Assembly: GCA_024349765.1 (NCBI GenBank)
Contig: AP026073.1
Coordinates: 124,001-188,000 of the forward strand
Reading direction: 5' to 3'
Source of the DNA: Streptomyces nigrescens
GTDB lineage: Bacteria > Actinomycetota > Actinomycetes > Streptomycetales > Streptomycetaceae
DNA: 64,000 bases
The position numbers and the translations under genes are program-made. The notes under the pieces were generated by a model. That model was given only the letters and a program-made list of their open reading frames with translations. It was not told where the DNA came from and made no database searches. Positions 57,485 to 64,000 of the stretch are shown piece after piece. Each line of letters opens with the position of its first letter. Positions within the stretch are counted from its first letter, which is position 1.

Positions 57485-57983
57485 AGGGCTCGCCAAGGCG
57501 CAGCACTCCGCAGTGCACTTGGAGATGCGCGACATCTACACCCCAGATGATCCCGAGTTCGCACGTTGGCGAGCGGGGCACCGGTACGACAACGACCCGA
57601 CGAAGCTGCCGGGCTACTGGGGATCTTGGGATGACCTGGCGACTGAGACGACAGCGCGCGGAGTCGTCATCAGGCGAGCCCGCATCGTCTCGGAGCCGGT
57701 AACCGACTACATCCGATACGAACACGACATGTCGTTCGCCAACGTTGCGGCAGGCGAGCTGGTCCGATGGCTTCCCCGCCGCAAGGCCGCTGACATTCCG
57801 CTCCCAGGAACCGACCTGTGGATGTTCGACAAAAGGTCAGTGCTGTTCACGTACTTCTCAGGCGCAGGCGACGTAGTCGACCGCGAGTGGCGCACTGAAC
57901 CAGCTGTCATCGAGTTCGTGAGTTTGGCTTTTGAAGCGGTGTGGGAGCGAGCCATCCCGCACGAGGAGTACAAGCCCGTCTGA
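57465..57983 (+). CDS. Cassette B gene 2: DUF6879 protein
   Basis: 172 aa. KAQHSAVHLEMRDIYTPDDPEF, RGVVIRRARIVSEPVTDYIRYEH, GELVRWLPRRKAADIPLPG and VIEFVSLAFEAVWERAIPHEEYKPV are the segments shared with 42542-43069. GTG 57465 lies inside gene 1 (20-base overlap). DUF6879 function is not known; the repeated pairing with XRE/DUF5753 regulators in Streptomyces suggests a common pathway. Confidence 0.85.
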   Translation: MKYPVREGLAKAQHSAVHLEMRDIYTPDDPEFARWRAGHRYDNDPTKLPGYWGSWDDLATETTARGVVIRRARIVSEPVTDYIRYEHDMSFANVAAGELVRWLPRRKAADIPLPGTDLWMFDKRSVLFTYFSGAGDVVDREWRTEPAVIEFVSLAFEAVWERAIPHEEYKPV

Positions 57984-57986
57984 CCC

Positions 57987-58835
57987 ATGGCAGTCTCGTC
58001 ATCGTCCAGCGTCCAGGCAGCCCGGCAGGTGCTTGCAGACCGTCTCCGTGAGATCTGCCGGGACGCCGGCTTGGAAGGTAAACAGCTCGCTGCGGCGTGC
58101 GGCTGGCACCCGTCCAAGGTGTCTCGCATTGCCACCGCCAAAACCTCACCATCCGCTGACGACATCCTGGCGTGGTGCCAGGCGTGCGGCGCGGAGGAAC
58201 AGGCGCAGGACCTCATAGCCTCTCTGCGGGCTGTTGAGGGCATGTGGATCGACTGGCGCCGGATGGAGCAAACAGGTCTCAAGCACGCACAGGAAGGGCG
58301 GCTGCCACTCTTCAAACGCACCCGTTGGTTTCGGTGCTATTCGTCGTGGCTCATGCCTGGACTACTCCAGACCTACGGCTACACGGAAGATGTGCTGCGC
58401 GCAGTCCAGCGAAGGCGGGTAGCCATCGATGACGTAGCCGATGCAGTCGCCGCCCGCATGGACCGTCAGCGCGTCCTGTACGAAGGGCAGAAGAAATTCG
58501 CATTCCTGATTGAGGAGTCGGTGTTGCACAACGCCCTGGGCAATGCCGACATGCAGGTGGAACAACTTGAGCACCTGCTGACGGTCGGCACGTTGCCCAA
58601 CGTGAGTCTTGGAGTAATCCCGGCCAGGACCGGCCGCACACGCATGCCGGTAGAAGGGTTCTGGATCTTCGACAAGTCGCAGGTCAACGTAGAGCTTGTG
58701 TCGGGTTATCTCACGCTCGTGCAGCCCAGTGAGGTAGGCGCGTACGCCGACACGTTCGCCATGCTGGCCGATCTCGCGCTCTACGGCGACAAGGCTCGTG
58801 GGTTGATCGCGTCAGCCATGGCCTCGCTGAGGTGA
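57987..58835 (+). CDS. Cassette B gene 3: XRE regulator with DUF5753 domain
   Basis: 282 aa. Starts four bases after gene 2 with VSSSSSVQAARQVLADRLRE, HTH about 10-70 (LEGKQLAAACGWHPSKVSRIATAK, landmark CGWHPSKVSRIA) and DUF5753 (about 95-280, MPGLLQTYGYTEDVLRAV; KKFAFLIEESVLHNALG). Closest relative in the window is 43098-43952, not the locus 1/2 regulators. No clear ribosome-binding site, so translation probably depends on gene 2. Confidence 0.88.
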   Translation: MAVSSSSSVQAARQVLADRLREICRDAGLEGKQLAAACGWHPSKVSRIATAKTSPSADDILAWCQACGAEEQAQDLIASLRAVEGMWIDWRRMEQTGLKHAQEGRLPLFKRTRWFRCYSSWLMPGLLQTYGYTEDVLRAVQRRRVAIDDVADAVAARMDRQRVLYEGQKKFAFLIEESVLHNALGNADMQVEQLEHLLTVGTLPNVSLGVIPARTGRTRMPVEGFWIFDKSQVNVELVSGYLTLVQPSEVGAYADTFAMLADLALYGDKARGLIASAMASLR

Positions 58836-58841
58836 TTGCCT

Positions 58842-58861
58842 TGCAATCGCGTGCAATTGAC
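58842..58861 (+). promoter_or_regulatory. Direct-repeat site downstream of cassette B regulator
   Basis: TGCAATCGCG-TGCAATTGAC, two 10-base direct repeats sharing TGCAAT, seven bases after the XRE stop. The first matches the upstream cassette B copy TGCAATCGAG in 9 of 10 bases. A TAGCGT at 58886-58891 may be a -10. Confidence 0.6.
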
Positions 58862-58934
58862 TGTGAGTTGAACCGCGCCGACTCCTAGCGTTGTCGTCAT
58901 CGAGGCGACGCGCGAGGTGAACGGCGGAGGGGTC

Positions 58935-59150
58935 ATGACCAGCCCGATTCGATACAGGCAAACGCCCATTGAACTGTCCTTGGATCCCTGGCTGCTGGAT
59001 ACGCCGAAGTCAGACCGCGCAGAGGGCTGGTGGGCGCCGCTGGGCGGCAGGCTGGATGGGTGCTCGAAGGTGGTGTTTCTCCCGCAGGGAGCGAAGGTGC
59101 CACCGTGTCCGTTTCTGTGTCCGGACTGCCGATCCAAGGGGCGTCAGTGA
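58935..59150 (+). CDS. Cassette B gene 4: MTSPIR peptide with PPCPxxCxxC motif
   Basis: 71 aa. GGAGGGG before ATG 58935. MTSPIRYRQTPIELSLDPWLL at the N-terminus, central Gly/Trp-rich part, and KVPPCPFLCPDCRSKGRQ at the end. The N-terminus equals the cassette A frameshifted peptide, and the Cys motif equals the small proteins at 44494-44682 and 61458-61631. It thus joins two modules that are separate genes elsewhere. Possibly metal-binding. Unknown function. Confidence 0.75.
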   Translation: MTSPIRYRQTPIELSLDPWLLDTPKSDRAEGWWAPLGGRLDGCSKVVFLPQGAKVPPCPFLCPDCRSKGRQ

Positions 59151-59237
59151 ATGCTCTGCCCTCACGGGTACGCCATGTCTGAAGAGCAGGCCGGCATGTG
59201 GGTCTGCCACATCTGCCCGGCGATAGTCGGAACCTGA
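59151..59237 (+). CDS. 28-aa Cys/His-rich micro-protein
   Basis: ATG 59151 directly follows the gene 4 stop and encodes MLCPHGYAMSEEQAGMWVCH followed by ICPAIVGT. The Cys-His/Cys-His-Cys pattern (CPH...CHxC) looks like a tiny zinc finger. No separate ribosome-binding site; coupling to gene 4 is possible. Could be a chance frame. Confidence 0.4.
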   Translation: MLCPHGYAMSEEQAGMWVCHICPAIVGT

Positions 59238-59377
59238 AGACTCCCGCCCCGGCGGCGGAACCTGGACAGTCGAGCAGCCGGGACGGGTGACCTACCGCAG
59301 AGGAATCCCTCTGCGGCCTATGGGCCATGCCTCGACGGTACGGCGGCATGGCCCCTCGCGAAAGAGGAGGTTGGTAG

Positions 59378-59551
59378 ATGGCCGTTGCTGTTGAGACGTA
59401 CGAGACACGCACGCCGGACGCCGAAGGGTGGCGAGGCGTTCCCTTCCTACACCCGGCGGACATGGAGGCGGACGGCGGCAAGCATGACGGCGGCCCCATG
59501 CCCCCGGAGGCTCCGCGCGAGCCGTCCCCGCAGGGTGGAGGGGGTAAGTAG
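59378..59551 (+). CDS. Cassette B gene 5: MAVAVET-type small protein
   Basis: 57 aa. AAGAGGAGG eight bases upstream of ATG 59378. MAVAVETYETRTPDAEGWRG, VPFLHPADMEADGGKHDGG, PMPPEAPREPSPQ, ending GGGK. Most residues are shared with 44168-44347, the best-conserved pair of all cassette members, so this small protein is under strong protein-level constraint. Ends 20 bp before a long terminator. Confidence 0.82.
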   Translation: MAVAVETYETRTPDAEGWRGVPFLHPADMEADGGKHDGGPMPPEAPREPSPQGGGGK

Positions 59552-59571
59552 CCCCTGCCCGTAACCACGAA

Positions 59572-59610
59572 CGTGACCCTGCTCCGGCGCATGGCCGGAG
59601 CAGGGTCACG
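59572..59610 (+). terminator. Perfect 17-bp hairpin closing cassette B
   Basis: CGTGACCCTGCTCCGGC and GCCGGAGCAGGGTCACG with a five-base loop, 20 bases after the gene 5 stop. Confidence 0.88.
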
Positions 59611-59698
59611 GTGCGTTCAGCGGACGAGTTGTCACGCGGACGAGCGTCGCGCCACGCTTGCACGGGAGGCGATACCGGGAGTTGGCCCACTCAGCCAT
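59606..59698 (-). CDS. 30-aa frame with strong ribosome-binding site (doubtful)
   Basis: AGGAGG four bases before ATG 59698 leads MAEWANSRYRLPCKRGATLV and ten more residues. It runs into the cassette B terminator hairpin. Only the ribosome-binding site supports it. Confidence 0.2.
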   Translation of the reverse strand: MAEWANSRYRLPCKRGATLVRVTTRPLNAP

Positions 59699-59843
59699 CG
59701 GGCCTCCTGCCGACGCTTCGAGTGTGGCAGAGGTCGACTACGGCTTGTTCCGACATGGCGGGCGGGGAGTCGGCATCGGCTTGATGGGCCGGGTGTCTGT
59801 ATGGGCCGCCCGCACTCGGGGGGGGGTGCCTCTATGTCTTTGG

Positions 59844-61046
59844 TCAAGCGAGGCGTGGGGTTCTGGGTTCGTAGAAGGTGCCGTCGCGGAGCATCGCGAA
59901 CAGCACATTGATCCGCTGGCGGGCCAGGCGGAGAAGTGCCTGGGTGTGGGTTTTCCCTCGGGCCCGGCATTTGTCGTAGTAGGTGCGGGAGGCGGGATCG
60001 TGCAGGGCGGCGAACGCGGACAGGAACATCGCGCGTTTGAGCTGTCGGTTGCCGCCTCTGGGTGCGTGTTCGCCATGGATCGAGGTCCCCGACGATCTGG
60101 TGGCCGGGGCGAGGCCGGCGTAGGAGGCGAGATGGGCGGCGGTGGGGAAGCTGGTGCCGTCGCCGACGGTGACCAGCAAAGTAGCGGCGGTCCTGACCGC
60201 GACCCCCGGCATCGAGGTCAGGACCTGGGAAAGAGGGTGTGCCTCCAGCAGGGCAGCGATCTGGGCTTCCAGAGCCCGACGTTGCTCGTGCACGGCTGCG
60301 AGCGAGCGGGCCAGGGAGGGGATCACGACGTCGAGGGTGCCGGTCCCGGGAACGACGACGGTCTGCTCGTCGAGCGCGTTGAAGACCTCCTCGATCAGTC
60401 GCTGGGCCATGCGCGGGGCTTTGGGTCTGATCACCTCGACGAGTCTGCGGCGTCCGGCTTTGCGCAGCGCGGCCGGGGATCCGTAGCGTTCCAGCAGCCA
60501 GGTGACGGCCTGGTGGTCCAGGCGGGGGCCCAGGACGCGTTCCAAGCTGGGGTGGAACTGGGTGAGCAGGCCGCGTATGCGGTTGGAGGTGCGGGTGGCC
60601 TCGGCCGCGAGGTCCTGGTCGAAGCCGACCAGAACGGTCAGCTCGGCGGTGATCTCGTCGGTCAGTTCCAGCGAGCGCAGGGTGTGCGGCATGGTGCGGG
60701 CAGCATCCGCGATCACGGCCGCGTCCTTCGCGTCGGTTTTCGCCTCGCCGGGATACAGGTCGGCGATCCGCCGCATGGCAAGTCCCGGCAGATAGGCGAC
60801 CTTGCAGCCGGCGTCCCGGGCGACCGTCAGGGGCAGGGCGCCGATCGAGGCGGGCTGGTCCACGATCACCAGTACGGTGCCGAACTTCGCGGCCAGCTTG
60901 TCGAAGACGGCCCGCAGCTTCGGCTCGCTGTTGGGAAGCTGCTTATCGAAGACCTTCTTGCCGGCCGGGGTCAGCCCGTGCCCGTGATGGGCACTCTTGC
61001 CGACGTCCAAGCCTAGGAAGACGCCCACGTCGCCGGTGTCGAACAT
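59844..61046 (-). CDS. IS110-family DEDD transposase
   Basis: 400 aa, complete. N-terminal RuvC-like DEDD domain: VFLGLDVGKSAHHGHGL with first Asp, LVIVDQPASIG, AYLPGLAMRRIADLYPGEAKT with the DAKDA segment. C-terminal Transposase_20 domain: LTSMPGVAVRTAATLLVTVGD, LASYAGLAPATRSSG and NRQLKRAMFLSAFAAL. Recombinase of this class uses a bridge RNA encoded in the element to choose donor and target. ATG 61046. No frameshift or stop, so probably functional. Confidence 0.9.
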   Translation of the reverse strand: MFDTGDVGVFLGLDVGKSAHHGHGLTPAGKKVFDKQLPNSEPKLRAVFDKLAAKFGTVLVIVDQPASIGALPLTVARDAGCKVAYLPGLAMRRIADLYPGEAKTDAKDAAVIADAARTMPHTLRSLELTDEITAELTVLVGFDQDLAAEATRTSNRIRGLLTQFHPSLERVLGPRLDHQAVTWLLERYGSPAALRKAGRRRLVEVIRPKAPRMAQRLIEEVFNALDEQTVVVPGTGTLDVVIPSLARSLAAVHEQRRALEAQIAALLEAHPLSQVLTSMPGVAVRTAATLLVTVGDGTSFPTAAHLASYAGLAPATRSSGTSIHGEHAPRGGNRQLKRAMFLSAFAALHDPASRTYYDKCRARGKTHTQALLRLARQRINVLFAMLRDGTFYEPRTPRLA

Positions 61047-61300
61047 CGTGCTCCCCACTACTTCGGTGCAGTGCCGGCCAGGGCGATGGTGCCGTACTCG
61101 CGCATCCACGTTATGCAGACCTGCCGCCCGCACGGTGCCGGGCATTGCGCCAGGCCAGGCGGTGGTCGGACCTCTCATCAGCGTCTCCAACGGCACCCCA
61201 CGGACCCGGTGACACCACCCCCCAGGTCATGCGCTCGACAGGGGGACACAGTCATGCCGGGCCCGCAGGCCAGCGGTCCTCTTGCAGGACCGCGAAGAAC
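61047..61300 (-). ncRNA. Candidate IS110 bridge RNA region
   Basis: The approximately 250-bp part between element end and transposase start is the place of the bridge RNA in IS110-group elements. It contains a perfect 8-bp stem-loop, GCGGTCCT-cttgc-AGGACCGC (plus-strand 61273-61293), and further GC-rich pairings. Exact RNA ends and guide loops cannot be read by eye. Confidence 0.45.
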
Positions 61301-61457
61301 ATAACGGGGGTGTGAGCACAGGCGGCCCCTTCCACACACACGCGCGATCACTGCCGGCGGTGTGGGCTCCCCAGCTCCAGGCCGCTGCACGGAGGTCTCG
61401 CGGCCGAGCAGGGCGTATCTGGTGATGCGGGCTACCGCGCAGTCCGGACGGCTGCCC

Positions 61458-61631
61458 TCACTGGCGCCCCTTCTCCACGCAGGGGGTACAGGGATACGGA
61501 CAGGGCGGAACGGGTTCTTCAACGGGGATGAATGTCACGCCGGGGGACACGTAAGCGTGCTGGACCGGTGGCCCGCTGACCCGCTCCTCCCGCTCACTGG
61601 CGGCGGGACGGGGTGGCTGCTGCTCAGGCAT
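61458..61631 (-). CDS. Small PPCPxxCxxC-motif protein, locus 2
   Basis: 57 aa: MPEQQPPRPAASEREERVSG, then HAYVSPGVTFIPVEEPVPPC and PYPCTPCVEKGRQ. The Cys motif and the GRQ end match the cassette B gene 4 product (CPFLCPDCRSKGRQ). ATG 61631 overlaps the stop of the preceding gene by eight bases. Third gene of a divergent small-protein operon opposite the locus 2 XRE regulator. Confidence 0.6.
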   Translation of the reverse strand: MPEQQPPRPAASEREERVSGPPVQHAYVSPGVTFIPVEEPVPPCPYPCTPCVEKGRQ

Positions 61632-61818
61632 GGTGGCCCTGCTCGTGGTGCCGGATCTGCTGGCTTGCGACGACGGCCACGGCGAACTCTCGGCGCTTGC
61701 GTGCCTTGTACCGAGTGGCGTCCAGTTCGGCGCACTTGGGGCAGCCGGGGACGGGGTCAGGGGTGAGGTCCTCGTACGGACACGGGAGTTCCACGGGGTT
61801 CTCCTGGAAGCCGCTCAC
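61624..61818 (-). CDS. Small conserved protein with CPKCAEL motif, locus 2
   Basis: 64 aa from GTG 61818: SGFQENPVELPCPYEDLTPD, PVPGCPKCAELDATRYKARK and a HHEQGHHA end. Paralogue of 41664-41864 (same DPVPGC-x2-C core, RYxARKRR helix and GHHA tail). Its start overlaps the preceding stop as GTGA. Unknown function. Confidence 0.72.
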   Translation of the reverse strand: MSGFQENPVELPCPYEDLTPDPVPGCPKCAELDATRYKARKRREFAVAVVASQQIRHHEQGHHA

Positions 61819-62207
61819 TGCCGCGCCCCCTGCATGATCTTCTTCACCAGTTGCTCGGTCTGACCGAACGACAGCCATGGCGGGATGATCCGATTGCCCG
61901 CCGTACCCCACACGACATGCGACGGAGGCGCGAGGACGCCTGCCGCGCGGAGTGCGGCATCCAGCGCCCTCGCGACCTCGTACGTGTCAGCCCAGAACAC
62001 TCGGCCGCCCAGCACCTCGGTCAGCTCGATCCCCTGAGCGGTCGCCAGTGCGGCGGGACGGATCCGGTGGCTCTTGACGCCGGCAATCTCGTCAAGAGCC
62101 GCGAGGGACGGGGCGGGATCAAGCCCGGCCAGGCGCAGCGCATCGTCCAGGCGCCGACTCAGCTCCAAGACGGCCTGCTGCGGCGTTCTGAGGGTGGGGG
62201 CAGTCAT
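61815..62207 (-). CDS. Hypothetical protein divergent from XRE locus 2
   Basis: 130 aa. MTAPTLRTPQQAVLELSRRL, DDALRLAGLDPAPSLAALDE, FWADTYEVARALDAALRAAG, ending LSFGQTEQLVKKIMQGARQ. Mostly helical, no known domain recognised. GAGAGGAG upstream of ATG 62207. First gene of a three-gene set transcribed away from the regulator; the equivalent site at locus 1 has only a 20-aa frame. Could be a target or partner of the XRE/DUF397 pair. Confidence 0.7.
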   Translation of the reverse strand: MTAPTLRTPQQAVLELSRRLDDALRLAGLDPAPSLAALDEIAGVKSHRIRPAALATAQGIELTEVLGGRVFWADTYEVARALDAALRAAGVLAPPSHVVWGTAGNRIIPPWLSFGQTEQLVKKIMQGARQ

Positions 62208-62225
62208 GGTCGTGCGCTCCTCTCC

Positions 62226-62267
62226 GTAGTGATTCCGCTACCGGGAGGAGTCAGCGTGGCCTACAGT
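62226..62267 (+). promoter_or_regulatory. Promoter and dyad of XRE locus 2
   Basis: GTAGTGATTCCGCTAC (62226-62241) is the imperfect counterpart of the locus 1 dyad; TACAGT (62262-62267) lies 20 bases after it, exactly as at locus 1, with GCGTGGCCTACAGTCGG identical in both. Confidence 0.72.
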
Positions 62268-62303
62268 CGGGTTGTCTTCAACGTTCTAGAGGCGGAGGGC
62301 ACT

Positions 62304-63143
62304 TTGGTTAACGTGAAGGAGCTGAACCCGGACGCTTCGCCTCAAGCGGCGTACGGAGCACGACTGCGCAGTGCACGTGAGGCACGCGGCTGGAAGCAGG
62401 ACGAGTTGGCTGAGCGGGTGGGCTACTCGGGGCGGCATATTTCAGCGGTCGAAACCGGGCGCAAACCGCCAACTCGCCGATTTTCACGGAGCGTAGACAC
62501 TGCCCTCGGACTCACCGGGACTACGGAGTCCTTCGAACGCGCGTGGGGGGAGATCCGTAACGGCAGTCTGCTGGAGGGCTTCCCGGAGTACGTCGGGTAT
62601 GAGGGCAGGGCAGCGGAGATCCGGCTGTACGAAGTGGGCGTGATTCCTGGTCTGCTCCAGACCCCGGAGTACGCGTCGGTACTCGCCCAAAGCGCTGTGA
62701 AGCGTGGGGCGATCACGCCTGAGCAGGCAGACGAACGGGTCTCGCTCGTAGCAGAACGTCAAGCCGCACTGGTTCGGTCACGCCCACCGCTGATTCTTGC
62801 GGTGTTGGACGAAAGCTGTTTCCGTCGACCCATTGGCGGCCCTGCAGTCATGGAAGCCCAGTTGGCGCGGCTGGCCGAGTTCGCCGAGTTGCCGAACACT
62901 ACGCTTCAGGTCGCCCCATTCGACATGGGGGAGCGTCGCCCGTTCGACCTCCCGCTGTACATACTCACGCTTCCAGACCGCCAGCTCATGTCCTACGCCG
63001 AGTCCGCGCAACGGGGCCATCTTGAGCGAGAAAGTACGTCGGTGCTTCCCATGTTGACGGCATACCATCAACTGCAGGCAGAAGCGCTCTCCCAAGCGGC
63101 ATCCGTGGACATGATCAACGAGGTACGAAAGGGCACCCCGTGA
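62304..63143 (+). CDS. XRE regulator with DUF5753 domain, locus 2
   Basis: 279 aa from TTG 62304 (GGAGGG a few bases upstream; GTG 62313 is also possible). HTH RSAREARGWKQDELAERVGY with SGRHISAVETGRKPPT, DUF5753 with VIPGLLQTPEYASVLAQS, VLDESCFRRPIGG and VLPMLTAYHQLQAEALSQAA. More than half identical to the locus 1 regulator (40664-41494), with the same DUF397 partner arrangement; the pair forms a whiJ-type module. Its DUF397 gene overlaps by four bases (GTGA). Confidence 0.88.
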   Translation: MVNVKELNPDASPQAAYGARLRSAREARGWKQDELAERVGYSGRHISAVETGRKPPTRRFSRSVDTALGLTGTTESFERAWGEIRNGSLLEGFPEYVGYEGRAAEIRLYEVGVIPGLLQTPEYASVLAQSAVKRGAITPEQADERVSLVAERQAALVRSRPPLILAVLDESCFRRPIGGPAVMEAQLARLAEFAELPNTTLQVAPFDMGERRPFDLPLYILTLPDRQLMSYAESAQRGHLERESTSVLPMLTAYHQLQAEALSQAASVDMINEVRKGTP

Positions 63144-63349
63144 CACCCGAATCCCCCCGCTGGTTCAAGTCCTCCTACAGCAACAACGGCGGCGCCTGCG
63201 TTGAGGTCGCCACCAACCTCGCCACCTCGCGTGGTGTGGTCCCCGTCCGTGACAGCAAGGCCCCGCATGGCCCCGTGCTCAGCATCGAGACTGCCGCCTG
63301 GTCCTCGTTCGTGGCGGCCGTGCAGGCGGACCGCTTCGGCAATGCCTGA
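63140..63349 (+). CDS. DUF397 protein, locus 2
   Basis: 69 aa. SPRWFKSSYSNNGGACVEVA, TSRGVVPVRDSKAPHGP and terminal WSSFVAAVQADRFGNA. Paralogue of 40467-40667 (about two-thirds identical by eye). Starts with GTG overlapping the XRE stop, so it is made with the regulator. DUF397 partners are proposed to modulate the XRE protein; not proven here. Confidence 0.9.
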   Translation: MTPESPRWFKSSYSNNGGACVEVATNLATSRGVVPVRDSKAPHGPVLSIETAAWSSFVAAVQADRFGNA

Positions 63350-63405
63350 CAACTACTGAGGCCCGCCACTCCATCACCGTCGGAGCGGCGGGCTTTCGCT
63401 GCTGA

Positions 63406-63771
63406 TCACTTCAACGATTTTTCGATCGCTTCAAAGATGTCCGTGTCGGTCCTCTGCTGCCACTCCGGCAGATCGCTCCAGTCCGCCACGTAACCGGGCT
63501 TCGGATTCTCGAAATGCTTGAACATCTGAGCGTTCCAGCAGGTCGCGACGAACCGGCTCTTCTGCTCGGAGGTCAGTCGCGACGCGTGGCCGGCGCTCAC
63601 ATCCAGTAGCTGGTGTACTTGCTCGTAGACGGCGCCCGCAGCCTGGCGCTCCCAGTCCGGGGTGTCCTCCCAAGGCGTCACGTAGCCGGGCTTCGGCTCG
63701 CCGGGAAAGTGCTCTCGCACACCGGCGATCCATGCCTGTCGGAACAGGCGCGCGCCCTCAACCTGCGACAT
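63406..63771 (-). CDS. Hypothetical protein with two KPGYV repeats
   Basis: 121 aa. Two related segments: PKPGYVTPWEDTPDWERQAA and PKPGYVADWSDLPEWQQRTD, each followed by a helix (VYEQVHQLL; IFEAIEKSL). This spacing resembles RyR-type repeats, which occur as short tandem modules, though that identity is tentative. AGGG five bases before ATG 63771; ATG 63798 in frame is an alternative. Faces the DUF397 gene tail-to-tail with 56 bp between. Confidence 0.6.
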   Translation of the reverse strand: MSQVEGARLFRQAWIAGVREHFPGEPKPGYVTPWEDTPDWERQAAGAVYEQVHQLLDVSAGHASRLTSEQKSRFVATCWNAQMFKHFENPKPGYVADWSDLPEWQQRTDTDIFEAIEKSLK

Positions 63772-64000
63772 ACCTACCCTCTCGTCACGTGTGCTCATTG
63801 CTCTGATGAGCCTTGCACTCCGTCGACTCATTTCCCGCTGGGTACCAGCTCGACGCCTTCGCTGCGGCGGCTGCGGCCACGATGGCGCCTCCCTCCGGGC
63901 GCGCACGCCCCTCCCGCATTCAAGGCGCTCTTGCGACTTTGTTGCAGTAAGCCTCACCATTGGCTGGTTGCAGACCCTGAAGCGGAGACCCTGAGATGCA

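Larger units (their letters stand above)
59815..61310 (-). mobile_element. IS110-family insertion sequence
   Basis: Single-transposase element of the IS110 class: no terminal inverted repeats, one DEDD transposase gene with a short 3' flank (ending in the TTGACCAAAGACATAGAGGC region at about 59826-59846) and a long 5' non-coding part. Exact ends cannot be fixed without an empty site; both boundaries lie in G-runs (GGGGGGTGCC near 59820, GGGGGTGTG near 61306). Inserted between cassette B and XRE locus 2. Confidence 0.8.

Noticed and set aside
59606-59698. 30-codon minus frame as a real gene
   Set aside because: Good ribosome-binding site but no relative known and it ends within a terminator stem; kept only as doubtful.
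63791-63994. Plus-strand 67-codon frame at the window end
   Set aside because: Arg/Ser-rich, no ribosome-binding site, antisense to the leader of the KPGYV gene.

Overview
The window looks like a Streptomyces chromosome segment. Evidence: very high GC in third codon positions, frequent GTG/TTG starts, leaderless-looking starts, whiJ-type XRE/DUF397 regulator pairs, a TipA-like MerR protein, a tricorn-type protease and FmdB/MscL/galU-moeA synteny shared with other actinobacteria. No phage or plasmid backbone is visible. The only intact mobile element is an IS110-family insertion near 59.8-61.3 kb.

Layout. 0-7.5 kb: P1 peptidase, L,D-transpeptidase, LtrA membrane protein, O-methyltransferase, M20 amidohydrolase and a MerR-PP2C fusion. 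7.5-12.2 kb: a sulfide/persulfide oxidation locus (SQR-like flavoprotein, TauE exporter and GntR regulator in one operon; a CstB-like persulfide dioxygenase-rhodanese divergent from it, with a perfect palindrome between them). 12.2-17.7 kb: two MFS exporters around a decayed stretch holding an acyl-CoA synthetase fragment and a frameshifted membrane-protein pseudogene with simple repeats. 17.7-33.3 kb: conserved actinobacterial block (mscL, MTA phosphorylase, an fmdB-type gene under a CIRCE element, MFS, K+/H+-type antiporter, penicillin acylase family, 5-formyl-THF cyclo-ligase, galU, moeA, moaC, mogA/moaB, rimJ-like, SepX-like membrane protein, tRNA-Ala). 33.3-40.4 kb: M23 peptidase, glycosyltransferase, TipA-like regulator, ABC transporter with GntR regulator, GNAT and exonuclease III.

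40.4-44.7 kb and 57.2-63.4 kb form two related accessory islands. Each holds an XRE/DUF5753-DUF397 pair with a matching promoter and dyad, small divergent Cys-rich genes, and a five-gene cassette (about 80-aa protein, DUF6879, XRE/DUF5753, MTSPIR peptide, MAVAVET peptide). Two 10-bp direct repeats precede the first gene and recur after the XRE gene of each cassette. This duplicated and diverged regulator/small-protein system is the strongest candidate for something under-described. Between the islands lie a MerR-controlled Baeyer-Villiger monooxygenase/hydrolase/SDR operon resembling the first genes of the mycobacterial mymA operon, a second L,D-transpeptidase, an HTH-membrane-sensor protein and a large tricorn-like protease.

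All calls rest on reading the sequence and recalling families; no search was run. Start codons were chosen from ribosome-binding sites and expected N-termini, and several are uncertain.
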